In this document: positions 23,240-36,200 of the stretch, piece after piece
Position numbering within the stretch: position 1 is the first letter of the stretch
Layout: each line of letters starts with the position of its first letter
Source: Atrichornis clamosus
Lineage: Eukaryota; Chordata; Aves; Passeriformes; Menuridae
Assembly: GCA_013400975.1 (NCBI GenBank)
Contig: WBMZ01010232.1
Coordinates: forward strand, 38,531 to 102,530
Reading direction: 5' to 3'
DNA: 64,000 nucleotides
Translations under genes and position numbers: made by a program
Notes under the pieces: model-generated
Database searches by the model: none
Told to the model about the DNA's origin: nothing
The model's input: only the letters and a program-made list of their open reading frames with translations

Positions 23240-26200
23240 GCCAAGCGTCCTCATACCCTTTATTCAAATCAGTTCTGTAGCACATGAAAATTTAAAAAGA
23301 AGTGCTACAAATTAACATGAACGTGATAAAATCTCCAGCTGCTGCTGTCTTCCAAACTGTGGACTGTATCATCATGGATCTAATTATACTTTTGAACTAT
23401 TACTTGTGGTGACTATTGTCACTGGATTACCAAATAAACGGCTTTAGGTACATGTAAGCAAGGCTGGATGATTTCATACCAGCACCAGGGATTAGTTGTT
23501 GAGAGCATTGTTTGTGGGTGGACTCCCAAGAAGTAAAGGCTGAAGTTCTCTGTGCTTTTACAGGATTTATGCCTATAACTTTGTTTTGTCACTTCTGTTA
23601 ATCCACATGTACCTGATTTCAGGGATTAAAAATTAAACACATCAATCCCTCTCAGATTTAGAGTTTCTCATGGTTTAAATGGACTCTCCAAGCTGGGATG
23701 TGTCCCCAGCCCTTGCTCTGCTGCACACGTCCCTTGTCAGCACCACAGAAAGTGCGTGGCCAAATTTTGGGAGCTCAGCAGTTGCTCAAGGTGACTTTGC
23801 AAATATTCCTTCCTGCTCCAAGCCAGCAAGCCACGAGGGGCAGCTGCTCTCAAGCACTCAAATGAGGCAAAAGCAATGAGCCTGTCCTTCAGCACTGCCA
23901 TTGCCTGGGCTTCTCTGTGGCTGCCAGAGGAAGGGGCCCCAGCTGAGGGAGCCGTGGGCAGCCAGTGCAGTTCAGTGCTGCTGCTGCAGGCAGGGAGTTC
24001 CTGCAGTGCTGCAGATGCCTCAAACATGGGATTTTAAATTACTCTCTCCCCCATCTCAGATATCCTGTGTTGGCTGCACTTGGGAAGCATCAGCACCTCT
24101 GTAGCTCCTTCTGAAATACTCATTTCCTCGGCAAAGCTGGCATTACAAACACCCATCCCTGTGTCTCCAGACCAGAGCTCTGCTCTTCCCAGCACCAGCA
24201 GAAGGAAAGGGCAGCTGGCAGCAGGGTGCTGAGCAGTCCCTGCACTCCAGGCAGCTTTCCTCAGCAGCATTCTCTGCAGAGATAGCTCCCCCCCTTGCCT
24301 GCAGTTTGCATTTTCTGCACACTGGGATGGTATTTGCTCTCCCCGGGGGAGGGATGAGGTCCTGACTCCACCTTTGCTCCAGTGCCAGCTGTCAGCTCCC
24401 CGAACCTCTGAGCCCTTGGCAGAAATAGCTGTGGCCTGTTTGGAGAAGGGTCCTCCCAAAAACCTGGAGCATCCAGTTCTCACAAATGGAGCCCTCACGG
24501 GACAGGGGTGATGCTGCCTTTGACACATCAACCACAGGTGATGCAGTGCCAGCCAAGGCTGAAGTACTCAGCATAGCTAAACTCAGGACCTGCAGGGCTT
24601 ACTGGCCAGAAAAGACAACAGTTGCATGGACAGAACACCTAATTTGGAGGGAAAAGTGCATTTAGCTCTTCACTGCGAGGCTTGTCAGACTCAGGTTTGG
24701 GGCTGATGTGAACACTTGCCAAAACAGAGCACAAGAAGGTGACTATTGTAGGCAAAATTCGTGTGATCCAGCAGGTAAGGACTTTACAATTGCTACTAGA
24801 TGACAAAGGCAAAGGAATTCATTTCAAATAGATTGGAAAAATTAGACTGTAATACCTCTGTAGGCTGACAAAGCTTTTGGATGAAAATGAGTATCTAGGA
24901 AGGTGGAATTTCTGAGTCAGATGCTAAGTGAAAGGTGGAATTTCTGAGTTAGATACTAAGTTGATGGTGCAGTTTAATTCCCCCATGCATTGGCCTGTTT
25001 GCAAAGAGACTCCTTGGAATTTGAGACTTATTTTAATATTCCGTGCATTAGCCTTGGGAAAGCAGAGAGCTGAAAGACTGGATGAAAGCAACGTAAGAAA
25101 ACACACTGCAGTCCAGCAATTGTTTAACTAAGCCTCCTAACACACATCAGCACTCTGAAAATTTTATCACCTAATGAGTTTTTGACTCTAGGTGACAATA
25201 TTGGACCATGCCACACACTGAGAGTGTAGCAATTCTGCACAGGTGTTTGTGCAGAACATTCTTTCTTGATAGCAATATAATTGTGACATGCATAGTCCTG
25301 AGATATGGACAGAGCTTATTTTTTTTGATATCTTTATGGCTTAAGTATTTTGATTACCTAAGAACTCTGATTCATTGCATCTTTCGGTTTTTATTATGAC
25401 CTCTCCCCTCCACACATTTAATTTTTCCTTGGCATTTTTCTCATCCTTGGAAGCCTTTAGAGGGCAGGTGAGGGAAGTGGCTCATTTTATGGCTCTTCTT
25501 TTTTGGTTTTGCCAAGCACTGAATGATGTCTGAATTAAATTAAATGCATTTCAAGCATTAGGATAGGCCTGTTACTTAGTCTGATGGGTTTTCTAAATAA
25601 GTCAGACCTGCCACATGAAGACCTCTGGGTGTGTGACATTAATTAGGGCCTCCTAAGCCCAGCAGGGCGGGGTGACCCAATGCCTGGATGGGCAGGAAGG
25701 TTTGTCCCAGCTCTGACACGCAAATGGAACTCGCAGAGGGAAACCAGGCAGTTCCATCTTCCCCATCCCCAAACTTACTGCAGCATTATGCAAATGCAGG
25801 CCTGGATCTCAGTGGGCTGTGAGCTGCACAGGGAGGGAGAGGCAAGGAGAGAAAATAAAATGTTTTTAGCCCCTTTCAGCATAACCCACCCATCCTCCCA
25901 CAGAGCTGTGCCAGCAGGGCCAGGGCAGCGGGCAGGGAGGTGCCAGGAGGGCAGGAGGCTCCCAACACAAGGCTGGGAGCCAGATGGCACAGACCAGCTG
26001 AGAGCTAGGGAAATCACAGGCTGCCTTTATCTGTGGAGTGATAAGGCAGAGCTGGGAGCACGGGAAAGACTGAGAAGAACCCGGGAGAGCCACTGCCCGT
26101 GGGGTTTATGGACAGAGAGAGGGCTGATAACACCAGCACCTGCAGGCTGCAATTTGCCAGGTGGCACCAGGGCACAGCAGGGCTGAAAAAAAGGCAAGGA

Positions 26201-27590
26201 GGGAGGGCTGCCCTGGGCTGCCCAGCAGTACCTGCTCGGTGGAACAAAGCAGAGTGTCTTCCAAGATTATTCTGCAGTCTGACAAACTGGTCTGTGGAGG
26301 TTTGACACCCTAAAGATGATGGGGTGGTCTGGAGAAGCAGAGGGATTGCCAGGCAGGCCGAGCGGGATGGGCAGATGGCACATGCTGGCATTTGTGTGTC
26401 AGCAAGCCTTGGCAGGAGATTCTGGAGTGTGAGGAGCCCAGAGGTACATTTCTCCAAGGCCAGACAAAGCTCCCTTAGCACACAAATATATTAACCATAA
26501 AGCTTAATATACCTCAAGAAGAGGAAAGCAGTTGGAAGTGAAAAGTTGGTCCAGAAAAAAATAAATGCTTGAGATTTTTTTTTTTAATTAATATCATGCT
26601 CCAGGAAGAGATTCTTTCCCTGTTTCTTGCATTAAAAACGATGTATTTGATGATCCAAGTTGTCCCACAGCCTCTAGAACAAGAATGAAAATTCTTGGGT
26701 TTGTGATTTCTTATTAGCATTCTGCAGAGTCCCTACACAAAAGGCTCCTCTTAATGCTTTTGTCATAGGTGTCACTCCTCTCAAGGATTGTCTCTGGTTG
26801 TCTTGGAGTCACCATATACTTCAAACTCAATTAAAACTCCTGTGGAAGTCCCTAAGGGGATTGGGAAGTCAGAGTCACTGACGCTTTTGACAATGGATAG
26901 CCAGGGGAGAGGGAGGGAGCTCTTCTATTTCCTTTGCCTGTTCTAGTTACCATGACATCTAATAAACCCTCATGAAGAAGGTAAATGTTTTCCGTGGGAA
27001 TATTCCGTATTTCTACAGCAAGATTTATAGCATTTGCTTAACACTGAAAGACATGAGCATGAATTCTGCAGGCTTGAAGTTGGCTTCATTTTCTCCAGCC
27101 ATGCATTGATGGGTTTTTTGACAGCTCAAGGTTCCACCTGGAATGCAAATACTGGGCAATGTTTGATTTCAGATGAAACATCTGCTTTTCTGTGCAAATG
27201 GGGAAGGCAGACGAGGCTGGGCATGGCCCCTCCGACCTTGAACCTCCAGCCCAGAGATAAAAGCAGAGCACTGAACAGAAAGCTGGGCTTTTCAACACCC
27301 ACATTGTCCCGGATCCTCCATCCTTCCCAGCTGGAAGTACCTCCCAGACAGACCCGGACCTGGGGCAAACAACACGGAGGGACTTTAGAAGAGTTATTTT
27401 TAATGAGTCCCAGTGTTACCCCAGAGCACAACGGGGCCGTTTCCTCTGCCAGAAAGAGTTACGCTTTCCCTATCTGCGTGAATTTAAACTCACTTTACCT
27501 CCGATTATCAGCTCTATACTTTCAATTTAAAAGCGTGAGCGCAACTTCCCTGCCTTAAGCGTGCTTTAACACCAGAGCGAGTACCCCCGG
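23240..27590. other. Intergenic region between TRIM B and SLC26A2
   Basis: No supported coding exon on either strand. In mammals PDE6A lies between PPARGC1B and SLC26A2, and I see no PDE6-like exon (GAF or HD-type phosphodiesterase motifs) here. A short tandem duplication occurs at 24899-24963. Confidence 0.55.
24899..24963. repeat. 33-bp tandem duplication
   Basis: AAGGTGGAATTTCTGAGT and its following bases occur twice head-to-tail, with about three differences between copies. Confidence 0.85.
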
Positions 27591-27599
27591 CTCCGCCGT

Positions 27600-27990
27600 C
27601 GGTACAGGGCGGTTCTTTCCCTGGATAAAGGACCAGGACCAGCGAGCCAGGCTCTGCACCAGCCTTTCCCGGGCCTCTCCTAACCGGGAACACTTGGAAT
27701 CCATTAGGAAGTGGCCCGGGGCGGAGGGGCGCGGCTCTGCCCGTCCCTCCCTGCCCGGAGCGGGGCGGTGCTGCCCGGACCCGCCGCGGGCGGGCGGTCC
27801 CTCGGTCCCTCTGTCCTCCTGTCCGGCCGTCGGTCGGTCGGTTCCAGCCGCCCCGGGGAGCCGCTGGCGGTGAGTGCCGAGGGAAGGGGCCGGGCAGGGG
27901 GTCGGGAGGCAGCGGGGTCCGGCTGCGGACCCTCCCCGGCTCCTGCTCACACCCCCTGGGAGCGGCTCGCAGGAACAGGCAGGAGAAGGA
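27600..27990 (+). promoter_or_regulatory. SLC26A2: CpG-rich promoter and putative noncoding exon 1 of SLC26A2
   Basis: A strongly CpG-rich block in AT-richer surroundings, with an Sp1-type GGGGCGG at about 27762-27768. A good splice donor (GGCG|GTGAGT, exon end 27869) fits a 5'-UTR exon joined to the coding exon near 33.2 kb. Mammalian SLC26A2 also starts with an untranslated exon. The transcription start cannot be fixed from sequence. Confidence 0.55.
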
Positions 27991-30969
27991 GATGACGAGG
28001 AAAGTGGGCACATGGGAGCCGGGGAACCATCAGGAGGCTGGGTGGGAAGGCGGTGGGACCCCGGGGGAGAAAGTGAATGTTGCTAAAATGTTGCTCCGAC
28101 TTTCCTTTCGCTCTCCTGGGACCGTAAAAGGCCGGGTTGGCTGCCAAAGCGACCCCCAAGCTCTCAGCAGAACCCCGCAATTTCAGGAGTGCAAAACAGC
28201 ATGCGGCATTCTTCTTTCTGCTTGTTCTTCTTGCAGGTTTTTATTCATTTTATTAATTTTTATTAGCTAAGTCAACAACTGCGTGCCGTTATCCAGTGCA
28301 GTCCTGGTGGTTTTCCATTGGAAGCCGGAAGGGCTCTCTCCCAGCCCTGTGGATGCAGCCGGGCTCAGGCTGTGGTGGGAAGCGTGGGGTGCCCTGGACT
28401 GAGTTGGCATCCACTGCCCGAGGAAACCTTTGGGCAGCTCTTCCTCAGCCCATCCTCACTGCCCAACACGGCTCCTCAGTGTTCCACCTTTCCTTGCTAA
28501 TGGAAAGGGCGGGAGAAGGGCCCTAATTTAGGAATAAGTTGCTGAAAGGACCTCTTGGAAAACTCTCCATAAGAAATCCGGGTGGGATGAAGCCTGCCTG
28601 AGGGATCTGCTTCAGCCAGGGCAGAGCAGAGCAGCTGAAACGCTCCACGTAGAGCTGCTCTTTGGGGATGAAACAACTTCCCTGGAAGGTCTGGCTGCCA
28701 GCAGGGAGCCAATTCCATGGGATCTTCCCCAGAGAGGCCGGGGGCTGTGCAAAGCTGCTGCTGCTCAGGAGCAGCGACATTTGGAGTGGGAGGAGATCCC
28801 ATATTTCACACAAGTGAGGTTTTATTGCCTGGCTTTGCAGGTTTTCCCGCTGGTGGTTATTGTGCCAAAACTAAGGCAGCTCTGTTCCCAAATGTGTTCC
28901 TTAAATGTGATATGTTGTTTTCAGTATCCACATTAGTTTCAGTCCTTTGTGGAAGTAAACGTTCGTGACTTGAATGTTTTGCTGGAGGATATTGAGGATT
29001 TTGTCAAATTCCAAGGTGCACAAGGTTCCAGTGCTTATCTCGGTGTTATCACTGTAATATTGAATTTCCTTGTTGCTCCACAACAGTAAAGACATTATTT
29101 GAAAAAGGCTGTTGTCCAACAAGAGTAAGGTCAAAGATTTAGTTGTCAAAATGTTGTGATATGCTTTCCTTTTATATTTTTAGGGGGGTGTTTTCCAAGG
29201 GCCCAGCTCCGGTTCACTTCATGTGGAACTTGGATTTCTGATTCACCTGCTTCTCATTACAACCCTTCAGAAACTGTTCATGTCTTTTTTAGATTGTGTT
29301 TTTATGCATTTGTTTTTATTGCATGTAACTTCTCATTTAACAAGTGGGTACATGAGGGTGAGGGGCGACTCACGCACAGGAAATGTAGAAAAATCATCTG
29401 GAAAATTGAGCTGGGTGTTCTAGAAAGGATACTTTTAGTTTCTACTCTGAAATGCTCACACCTGAGGTTTCAACTTGTAGTACGTGATTTCAGCAGGTGA
29501 GTGAGCTTCACAATCCATTTTTCTCTGACTCTCAAGGTGACTCTGGTCTGCCACGGAGGGATGAAGTCCCAGCCAGCCCTGGGCTGCAGCTTGTGTTCCC
29601 CCCAAAACAGAAGCCAGGCAGATGCTGCCACATCATGGGATGAGAAAAAAAAAGGCCCAGATGGGCTCCAGAAATAGTCTGGAGATCTGATGACTTTTAC
29701 AGACTGCAGGGCCTCCCCATATCTTTATTTTATGGCAGTCAGTTGATAACAGATACTGGAAATTTCCTCAGCCCCGTGTTGTAGTCTTTTTATCTTAAGT
29801 GAAGTTTGTGGCAACCAGACACTCCCTGAAGATATTGCTGAGGCCAAAAGGAGATGATAAAAGTGAATTTTAGGCTGCATGTAAATAGCAGCTTTCCAAA
29901 TAAAAGCCACAGTAGCTCCTTGTCCTTCAGTGTCCAACCCACTGAACTGAAGGGGGTTTTCTCAGGTTGGTTTTTTTCTTAATGTTTGAGAACAAAATCC
30001 AGTTTTATTAGACAAGCCTGGGCTAACGGTTACAAAATTATTACAGGGCAGCACTTTGAGGCAGAAAAGGGTGAAACGAGCGTTGGAAATGGTGTCATTT
30101 CCTTGCACCCTGACATGGCAAGGGGCAGGGACTGTGTGATGAAAGGTCCTTTTCATGCCACGGAGAGAAAGCTGTCATGCAAGTCAACACAAAGACCCAG
30201 TATAAGCTCAGAGTTCTGCAGCCAAAAAAGATTTTTCCTTAGAACATTTCCCTGCTGTCTGCACACGACTGAAACCCAGGCATCACCTACCATGCAGATG
30301 TTTTACAGCAGAACTAAACTGAGCTGCCTGGGTTTGTTTTGGCACATTAAGAAAACTCCCAGGTTTGAGCGAGCTGTCTGCGAATCCTGGGTGAGGGACA
30401 GTGGAATCAGAAGTGATTTCATTACTAAAATCTCAGAAAGCAAACTCACCCAAGTAATCGACACATAAGTAGTCTGGGTTGATTTTTTTTCCCTCTCAGC
30501 TTTTACAGTGTTGACTTGCTGAGCTTTGGGTGGGTGAGAAGCTTTTTGATTTGTAACCCTGTACTTGTAAAACAAATAAAACTTCGTGTGCAAACACAGC
30601 TCTGAAATGTGCTTATGCAGAGTGCAGCAGACACAGGCTTTTGTAAAATTCACTGGATTCTCCCTGTGTAGTATTCAGGGGGGTTTGTGAGTGCTGTAAA
30701 TCATCCCTGAGCACACTTTGCAGTCCTGTACAGGTGGGTGAGGTGAGAAACCTGGAAGGGAGGGGTGGGGTCTCCTCCAAGCAGGATCACTGTGTCTTCT
30801 TGAGCATGTCACTTCTTGCAGTGCCTGTTTCCTCGTTGTAAAGATCCTGATTTTTCATGTGGCTCTGCTGAGTCCATAATTATTCTAAAACACATTAAAG
30901 ATACTGAACTGGAAAGGATTAGGCAAGAGAAGTCCATTGTTGGAGGGTGTAGCAGAGCATGAGCTGTAC

Positions 30970-31195
30970 AGGTTGTGGTAGGTTGTATTCAGGAGGAATT
31001 TCTCCATGGAAAGGGTGGTCAGGCCTTGGCAGGGGCTGGTCAGGGAGGTTTGGAGGCCCCATCCCTGGAGGTGCCCAAGGAAGGCCTGGACGTGGCACTC
31101 AGAGCTCTGGGCTGGGGACAGGGTGGGGATGGGGCACAGCTTGGACTGCATGGGCTGGGAGGGCTTTTCCAACCCAAATAATTCTGGGATATTAG
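30970..31195 (+). mobile_element. CR1 LINE 3' fragment
   Basis: CR1 3'-UTR sequence from a TTCAGGAGGAATTTCTCC segment to the CTTTTCCAACCCAAATAATTCTG tail. Confidence 0.85.
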
Positions 31196-31729
31196 AGCAG
31201 GGAGGGATACAGCCCCTGTCTCACACAGAAAACCCATCCCTGCTGATGCCAGTGGGCTGTCCATGGTCTGGGGGCTCTGTTTGAAACACTCAGCACCAGT
31301 TCAGTGCCAGGCTGGCAGAGTGGCCGGGTTTGGGTACTTGGGAGGGTGCAGGGGCTCACCCAGCACAGAGACGCTCCCTGCCCGGGTCTGTAGTGAATGA
31401 AAACACCTTTTAGGCAGCGTGGAGCAGGAGATAAAATGTAAACTCCTCCCCTGGTATTTTCTGTCAGCATCTGCCCGTGTGTTGACTTTAGATAGGTCTG
31501 CAGCTCCAGGGACAAGCACACCACGGTGTGAGGTGGGACAGTGGGATTATTGGGTTGAATTACTCTCTAATTGGTTCTAGAAGTCTCTGAAGAAGCCATT
31601 CCAAATGTTAAGTTCTGTATCTGCTTCTTCTCTCATGGGGATTCCTTTGCCCAGGCTGTTCTAAGGCAGTACCACACAAAGTCACTTCTCTCTGGTTTTG
31701 AGAGGCTCACACTGAAGCGATGGGGAGAG

Positions 31730-31955
31730 TGTTTTAATTGGGAAATATTTCTTCACCAATGGGGTTGTCAAGCACAGGCACAGCTGCCCAGGGAAGTGCT
31801 GGAGTCCCCATTCCTGGGGGGATTTAAAAGACCTGTTGATGTGGCACCTGGGGACATGGGTCAGTGGTGGCCTTGGCAGTGCTGGGAATGGTTGGACTCG
31901 ATGATCTGGGAGGGATTTTCCAACCTGAATGACTTTATGATTCTGTGATCCTGTA
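31730..31955 (+). mobile_element. CR1 LINE 3' fragment, more diverged
   Basis: Recognisable by GAAATATTTCTTCACC, CTGGAGTCCCCATTCCTGG, GGTTGGACTCGATGATCTGG and the TTCCAACCTGAATGACTTTATGATTC end. It is more diverged than the copy at 30970, suggesting an older subfamily. Confidence 0.85.
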
Positions 31956-33227
31956 GCTGCTTGTGAAATGGTGATTAAGTGAACACATTTTGAGGCAGAC
32001 TTGAGTGGCATCCTCAGCACTGCCGGTTCCCGTAGCAATTTATTAATTGCTCCAATTAATTCAGGACAAGTGGACAATTAATTGGGCAATTAATTCAGTG
32101 GTGAACACTGCGTGGACAGGAGTGTGGCTGATGTTGGCACTGCACAGAGAAGACGTGAGCAGCACATAAAATTTGTGGTGTCACTGGCACTCTGGGACTG
32201 CAGTGCTGGAAAGGGAAGCCTGGCAGTGACGCTGCTCAGGGTTCTCCTGCTGGGTCTCACCTGGGCTCCGCTGCAGCCCCAGGCCAGTGGGTTCCTGGCT
32301 GGAACAGCCTCCGTGTTCTGCCAGGAGCAGGTGTCGGGGCTGAAGGAGTTTTCTGGAGGGTTCTGGATGTTTTCTGGAAACGGGAGTGCTTTAGAAATGC
32401 TGGCAGTCCCTTGGTATTGTCAAGTTTCATTAGGGTTTGTCTCCTTTAGACTTTGCTCTTTCCCAGTCAGGCAAGATGTTTCCAGTGTTAAAATTATTGG
32501 TGTAATTACTCTGTTTTACTGTCTGTGGGCAGCTTGGACTAGAGCACAAGTTCTAGCAGAAGGGTTCCACCTGCCTGTCATTGTGCCCATTCATATCTTT
32601 TCCACGTGTGTATATTGTTTTGATCAGGTGGAATTTACTTGAAAAACTAGCCTTTCAAAAGTGTGAAGTGCATTTTTTTTTCAGCGTGTCCATGGCTGTA
32701 TAAAAGCCACTTCTTAGGTAACAAATCTTTACAGTATTTGGCAGATGCAATCCCTGCATTTAAAAAAAAATCCAACCCACAAGAGATTTAGACCAAGCTG
32801 TGCATTGTTAGCAATGTCCCACTTGTAGTTAATTTTCAGCAGCTGAGCTGGAGTGACTGTTGCACTACAATAAACCCTCTGTCTGGCTTTGCAAGGTGGA
32901 ACAGGCTGCAGACAGAGATTTTTCTCAAGGAAGCCTCCCAGAAAGGCAGTGCTGCTGCATTCCTTTCCATTTCACAACACTGCCAGAGCAGGTGTATTCC
33001 ACAGGATTATTCAGCTTCCCTCTAGGAAAGGTCATTCCTTGCTTAACAGGGGTACAGTGGGGAGCCTCTTTCCCAGTTTGCTTGGGAATTGCCTCCTCTG
33101 TGCTGAACTAAGACTTTCAGCCCTTGATTTTCGTAAATGCTGTGTTCACCCTGTGGAAAAGTCTCACACTGTCCGTTCACTTCTCTTTTATGCAGATGGT
33201 CCTGTGTGTTTTTAGTGAGGCCTTGTG

Positions 33228-36200
33228 ATGGCAGCAATGGCAGAGATCAACAACGTCCATGCAGTGATGGAAGGGCCAGAAGGAGATGACGCCAAGTGCA
33301 GCTTCCATCAGAGAATGTTCTTGGAACCCCAGGAGGAGAAGAGGAGCATCAAGGCTCTGGTGGTTAAGCAAGCAAAGAAAACTTGCAGCTGCACCCCGGC
33401 CAAAATGAAAGACTGTGTTTTGGGTTTCTTCCCCATCTTACAGTGGCTGCCTAAATACAAACTCAGGGAGTATCTCCTGGGGGATGTCATGTCTGGTGTG
33501 ATCGTGGGGGTCCTGCTGGTCCCACAGTCCATTGCCTACTCTCTCTTGGCTGGACTGGAGCCCATTTATGGCCTTTACACCTCCTTCTTTGCCAGCCTCA
33601 TCTATTGCATATTCGGCACCTCCCGCCACATCTCCGTCGGCATCTTCGGCGTGGTTTGCCTGATGGTGGGACAGGTGGTGGACAGGGAGGTGGAGAGAGC
33701 TGGCTTTGACCTGGAGCCGGCTGTGCTCAGTGCCTTGCCAGGCCCGGGAGTGGATGGGAACAGCACCGGGAACGGGACGGCGCCGGAGCTGCTCTGTGAC
33801 CAAAACTGCTACGCCATGGCCGTGGCTGCCACCATGACCTTCATCTCGGGGGTCTACCAGGTGAGGGCAGGTGCTCAGACAGGAGTTCTGTGCAAGGAGT
33901 TGTGGTGCTTCTGGAGGTGACTGTCCCCTGCACGTGTCCTCCGTCTGCAGCTCAGGGGCCTGCAGTCACCGTGGCGCAGGAAACTCCTCCGGGTGCTCCC
34001 TGGTTCTTAACAGCATTTCCTGCTTGCTTTGCTTCTCTTTTGGGGGAAGTGTTCTCCCATGTTTTGACAGCATTTCCTGCCTGCATTGCTTCTCTTTTGG
34101 GAAGTGCTGTCCCGTTTTTTAACAGCATTTCTTGCTTGTGTTGCTTCTATTTTTCTTTTTATTTTTTTGCATCAGACCCCATTTCATCCAGCCAAAATGT
34201 TGTGCATCAGCTCTTAATTCCACTCTTCAATCATTCGCCTTTTAACAAAGAAAAATCTGGACAGTAAAAGTGTCTCCAGTTTCTTTTTATTTGTCACTGC
34301 GCTTCTAAAAATGTGCTGTTTGCCCATTTAAAGGCAAACCAATACCATTGTATGGAAAGGATACTACTGAGAGGATAAAGTACATTTTATATTTATATAT
34401 CTCTACTTATTTTCTAGAATTCACTGCTTGCTGAAATTAAAGCAGGTATCCCTGTTTTTAGACTGTCATGCATTAACCAGAGTGGGATTATTTTTAGCAG
34501 TACTGCAGAGCTGTGGTATTTGAGTTTGTGAGTTCACATTCATTCGTTCTCATCTGTCCAGGGCAACAAGCAATCAAACTCTATGGGAGGGGAAAAAAGC
34601 TGCTTGTGTTGCTCCAAAACACAGGTTTTGGTCACAACCTGGAACTTTTTGTACTGCAAGTTCATGTCGAGTTATTTCAGAAATATTCTGGGCCTCCCAA
34701 GGTACCCTGGATTTTGCTTTTCGTCACTGTGGGATGGATGCAGATTTGGAGTTGTGAATTGCACTTAATATTCTTTGCAAGCACAAGTCCAATTAAGTTT
34801 CTGAAGAAATCAGATTACTTTATCTTCAGTTCCTCTGAATATTGGGCATATTCTCTACAGGCCAACCCATAGGTCTTCACTCCCTCAAATTTTTATTCTT
34901 TTTTTTTAAGCTCCTGCCAAAATCACATGTTCTTTGTATGAAAAACTTTACAATCAAATCATAAAAAGCAAATCTACTGACATCAGGTGCTACAGCCTAA
35001 CTAGGTAAGCCAATTATTGTTAATGTTTTACACTTAGAAAGACCTTGAATTAAGTTAATTATCAAGGCTGTAAGGGAGCCTTTCTTAGAGCCTGGCTCTG
35101 AGCTGATTTCCAACCAGTCCAAGTCCCAAACCTGCCTTTTCTTCAGTATATCTTTGAGGTTCTCATGGAGTTCCCAACCTTGATCCCAACCTTCTGTACT
35201 TTGCTTTAAGTCCCTAAGGATGTAGATCAAATTGACACCTCTGAAAATTTAATAACCTGTAAGCTCTTGCCTGCAGTGTTCAGGTAACTGTGTAGACATT
35301 CCCAGCACAGGGAATTCAAACATTCCTAGCAAACTGCTGTGAGGAGATCCCTGCTCCATTTGCCATGAAGCTGGATGGGGAGGAAGGGACATTTCCCAGG
35401 TGTGAAGAGCCATGTGCAGGGCGGGTGTCCATAAAACCAGTCACTTCAAAAATTTATCTCTATTTGTATGATCTGCAGCTCATTGACTTCGTGAGTCAGA
35501 GGCACCAAACTTCGTGCAGTGCAAAGGACAGTTGTTACCCACGAGCTGTGCTTTTATTGCAGGTTCTGAACTCCAGGGTAAGACAGACCAAGGCCACCAG
35601 CAAAGTTTTAGATGCAAAGTTCAGAGAGTTCACAGGAACTGAGAGAGAAATGGCAAAAGCAGGCAGTATTTCAAATGTGTTGATTTTTTTCCCCAGGTTT
35701 CCTTTTTTTTCCTTTTTTCCCCACCAGGATAATTGGCAGAGCAAACAAAATACGTTCAGGGGATGAAGACCCCAAAAAAAGCCTTCCCTGAGAGTTTTCT
35801 CTATGTTCAGAGCATGCCTTGTCCTCCAGGGCCGTGCACAGTGTTGGGATTTTTTTATCCCAGCTGACAAAATCTGTGGAGTTTGTGTCCTGATGTGTTT
35901 TGTGTGGTTGATTCCTTCCAGGTGGCCATGGGTTTCTTCCAAGTGGGCTTTGTCTCCGTGTACCTGTCGGATTCCTTGCTGAGTGGATTTGTCACAGGGG
36001 CCTCCTTCACTGTCCTGACCTCGCAGGTGAAGTATCTGCTGGGCCTGGACATTCCTCGGAGCGGGGGCATCGGCTCCCTCATCACCACCTGGATAAACAT
36101 CTTCAGAAACATCCACAAGACCAACATCTGTGACCTCATCACCAGCTTCCTGTGCTTCCTGGTGCTTATCCCAGCCAAAGAGCTTAATGATCACTTCAAA

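Larger units (their letters stand above)
27870..33190 (+). other. SLC26A2: Putative SLC26A2 intron 1
   Basis: About 5.3 kb without a recognisable coding exon. It contains two sense CR1 3' fragments. Candidate acceptors before the start codon are CTTTTATGCAG (ends 33195) and GTGTTTTTAG (ends 33215). Confidence 0.5.
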
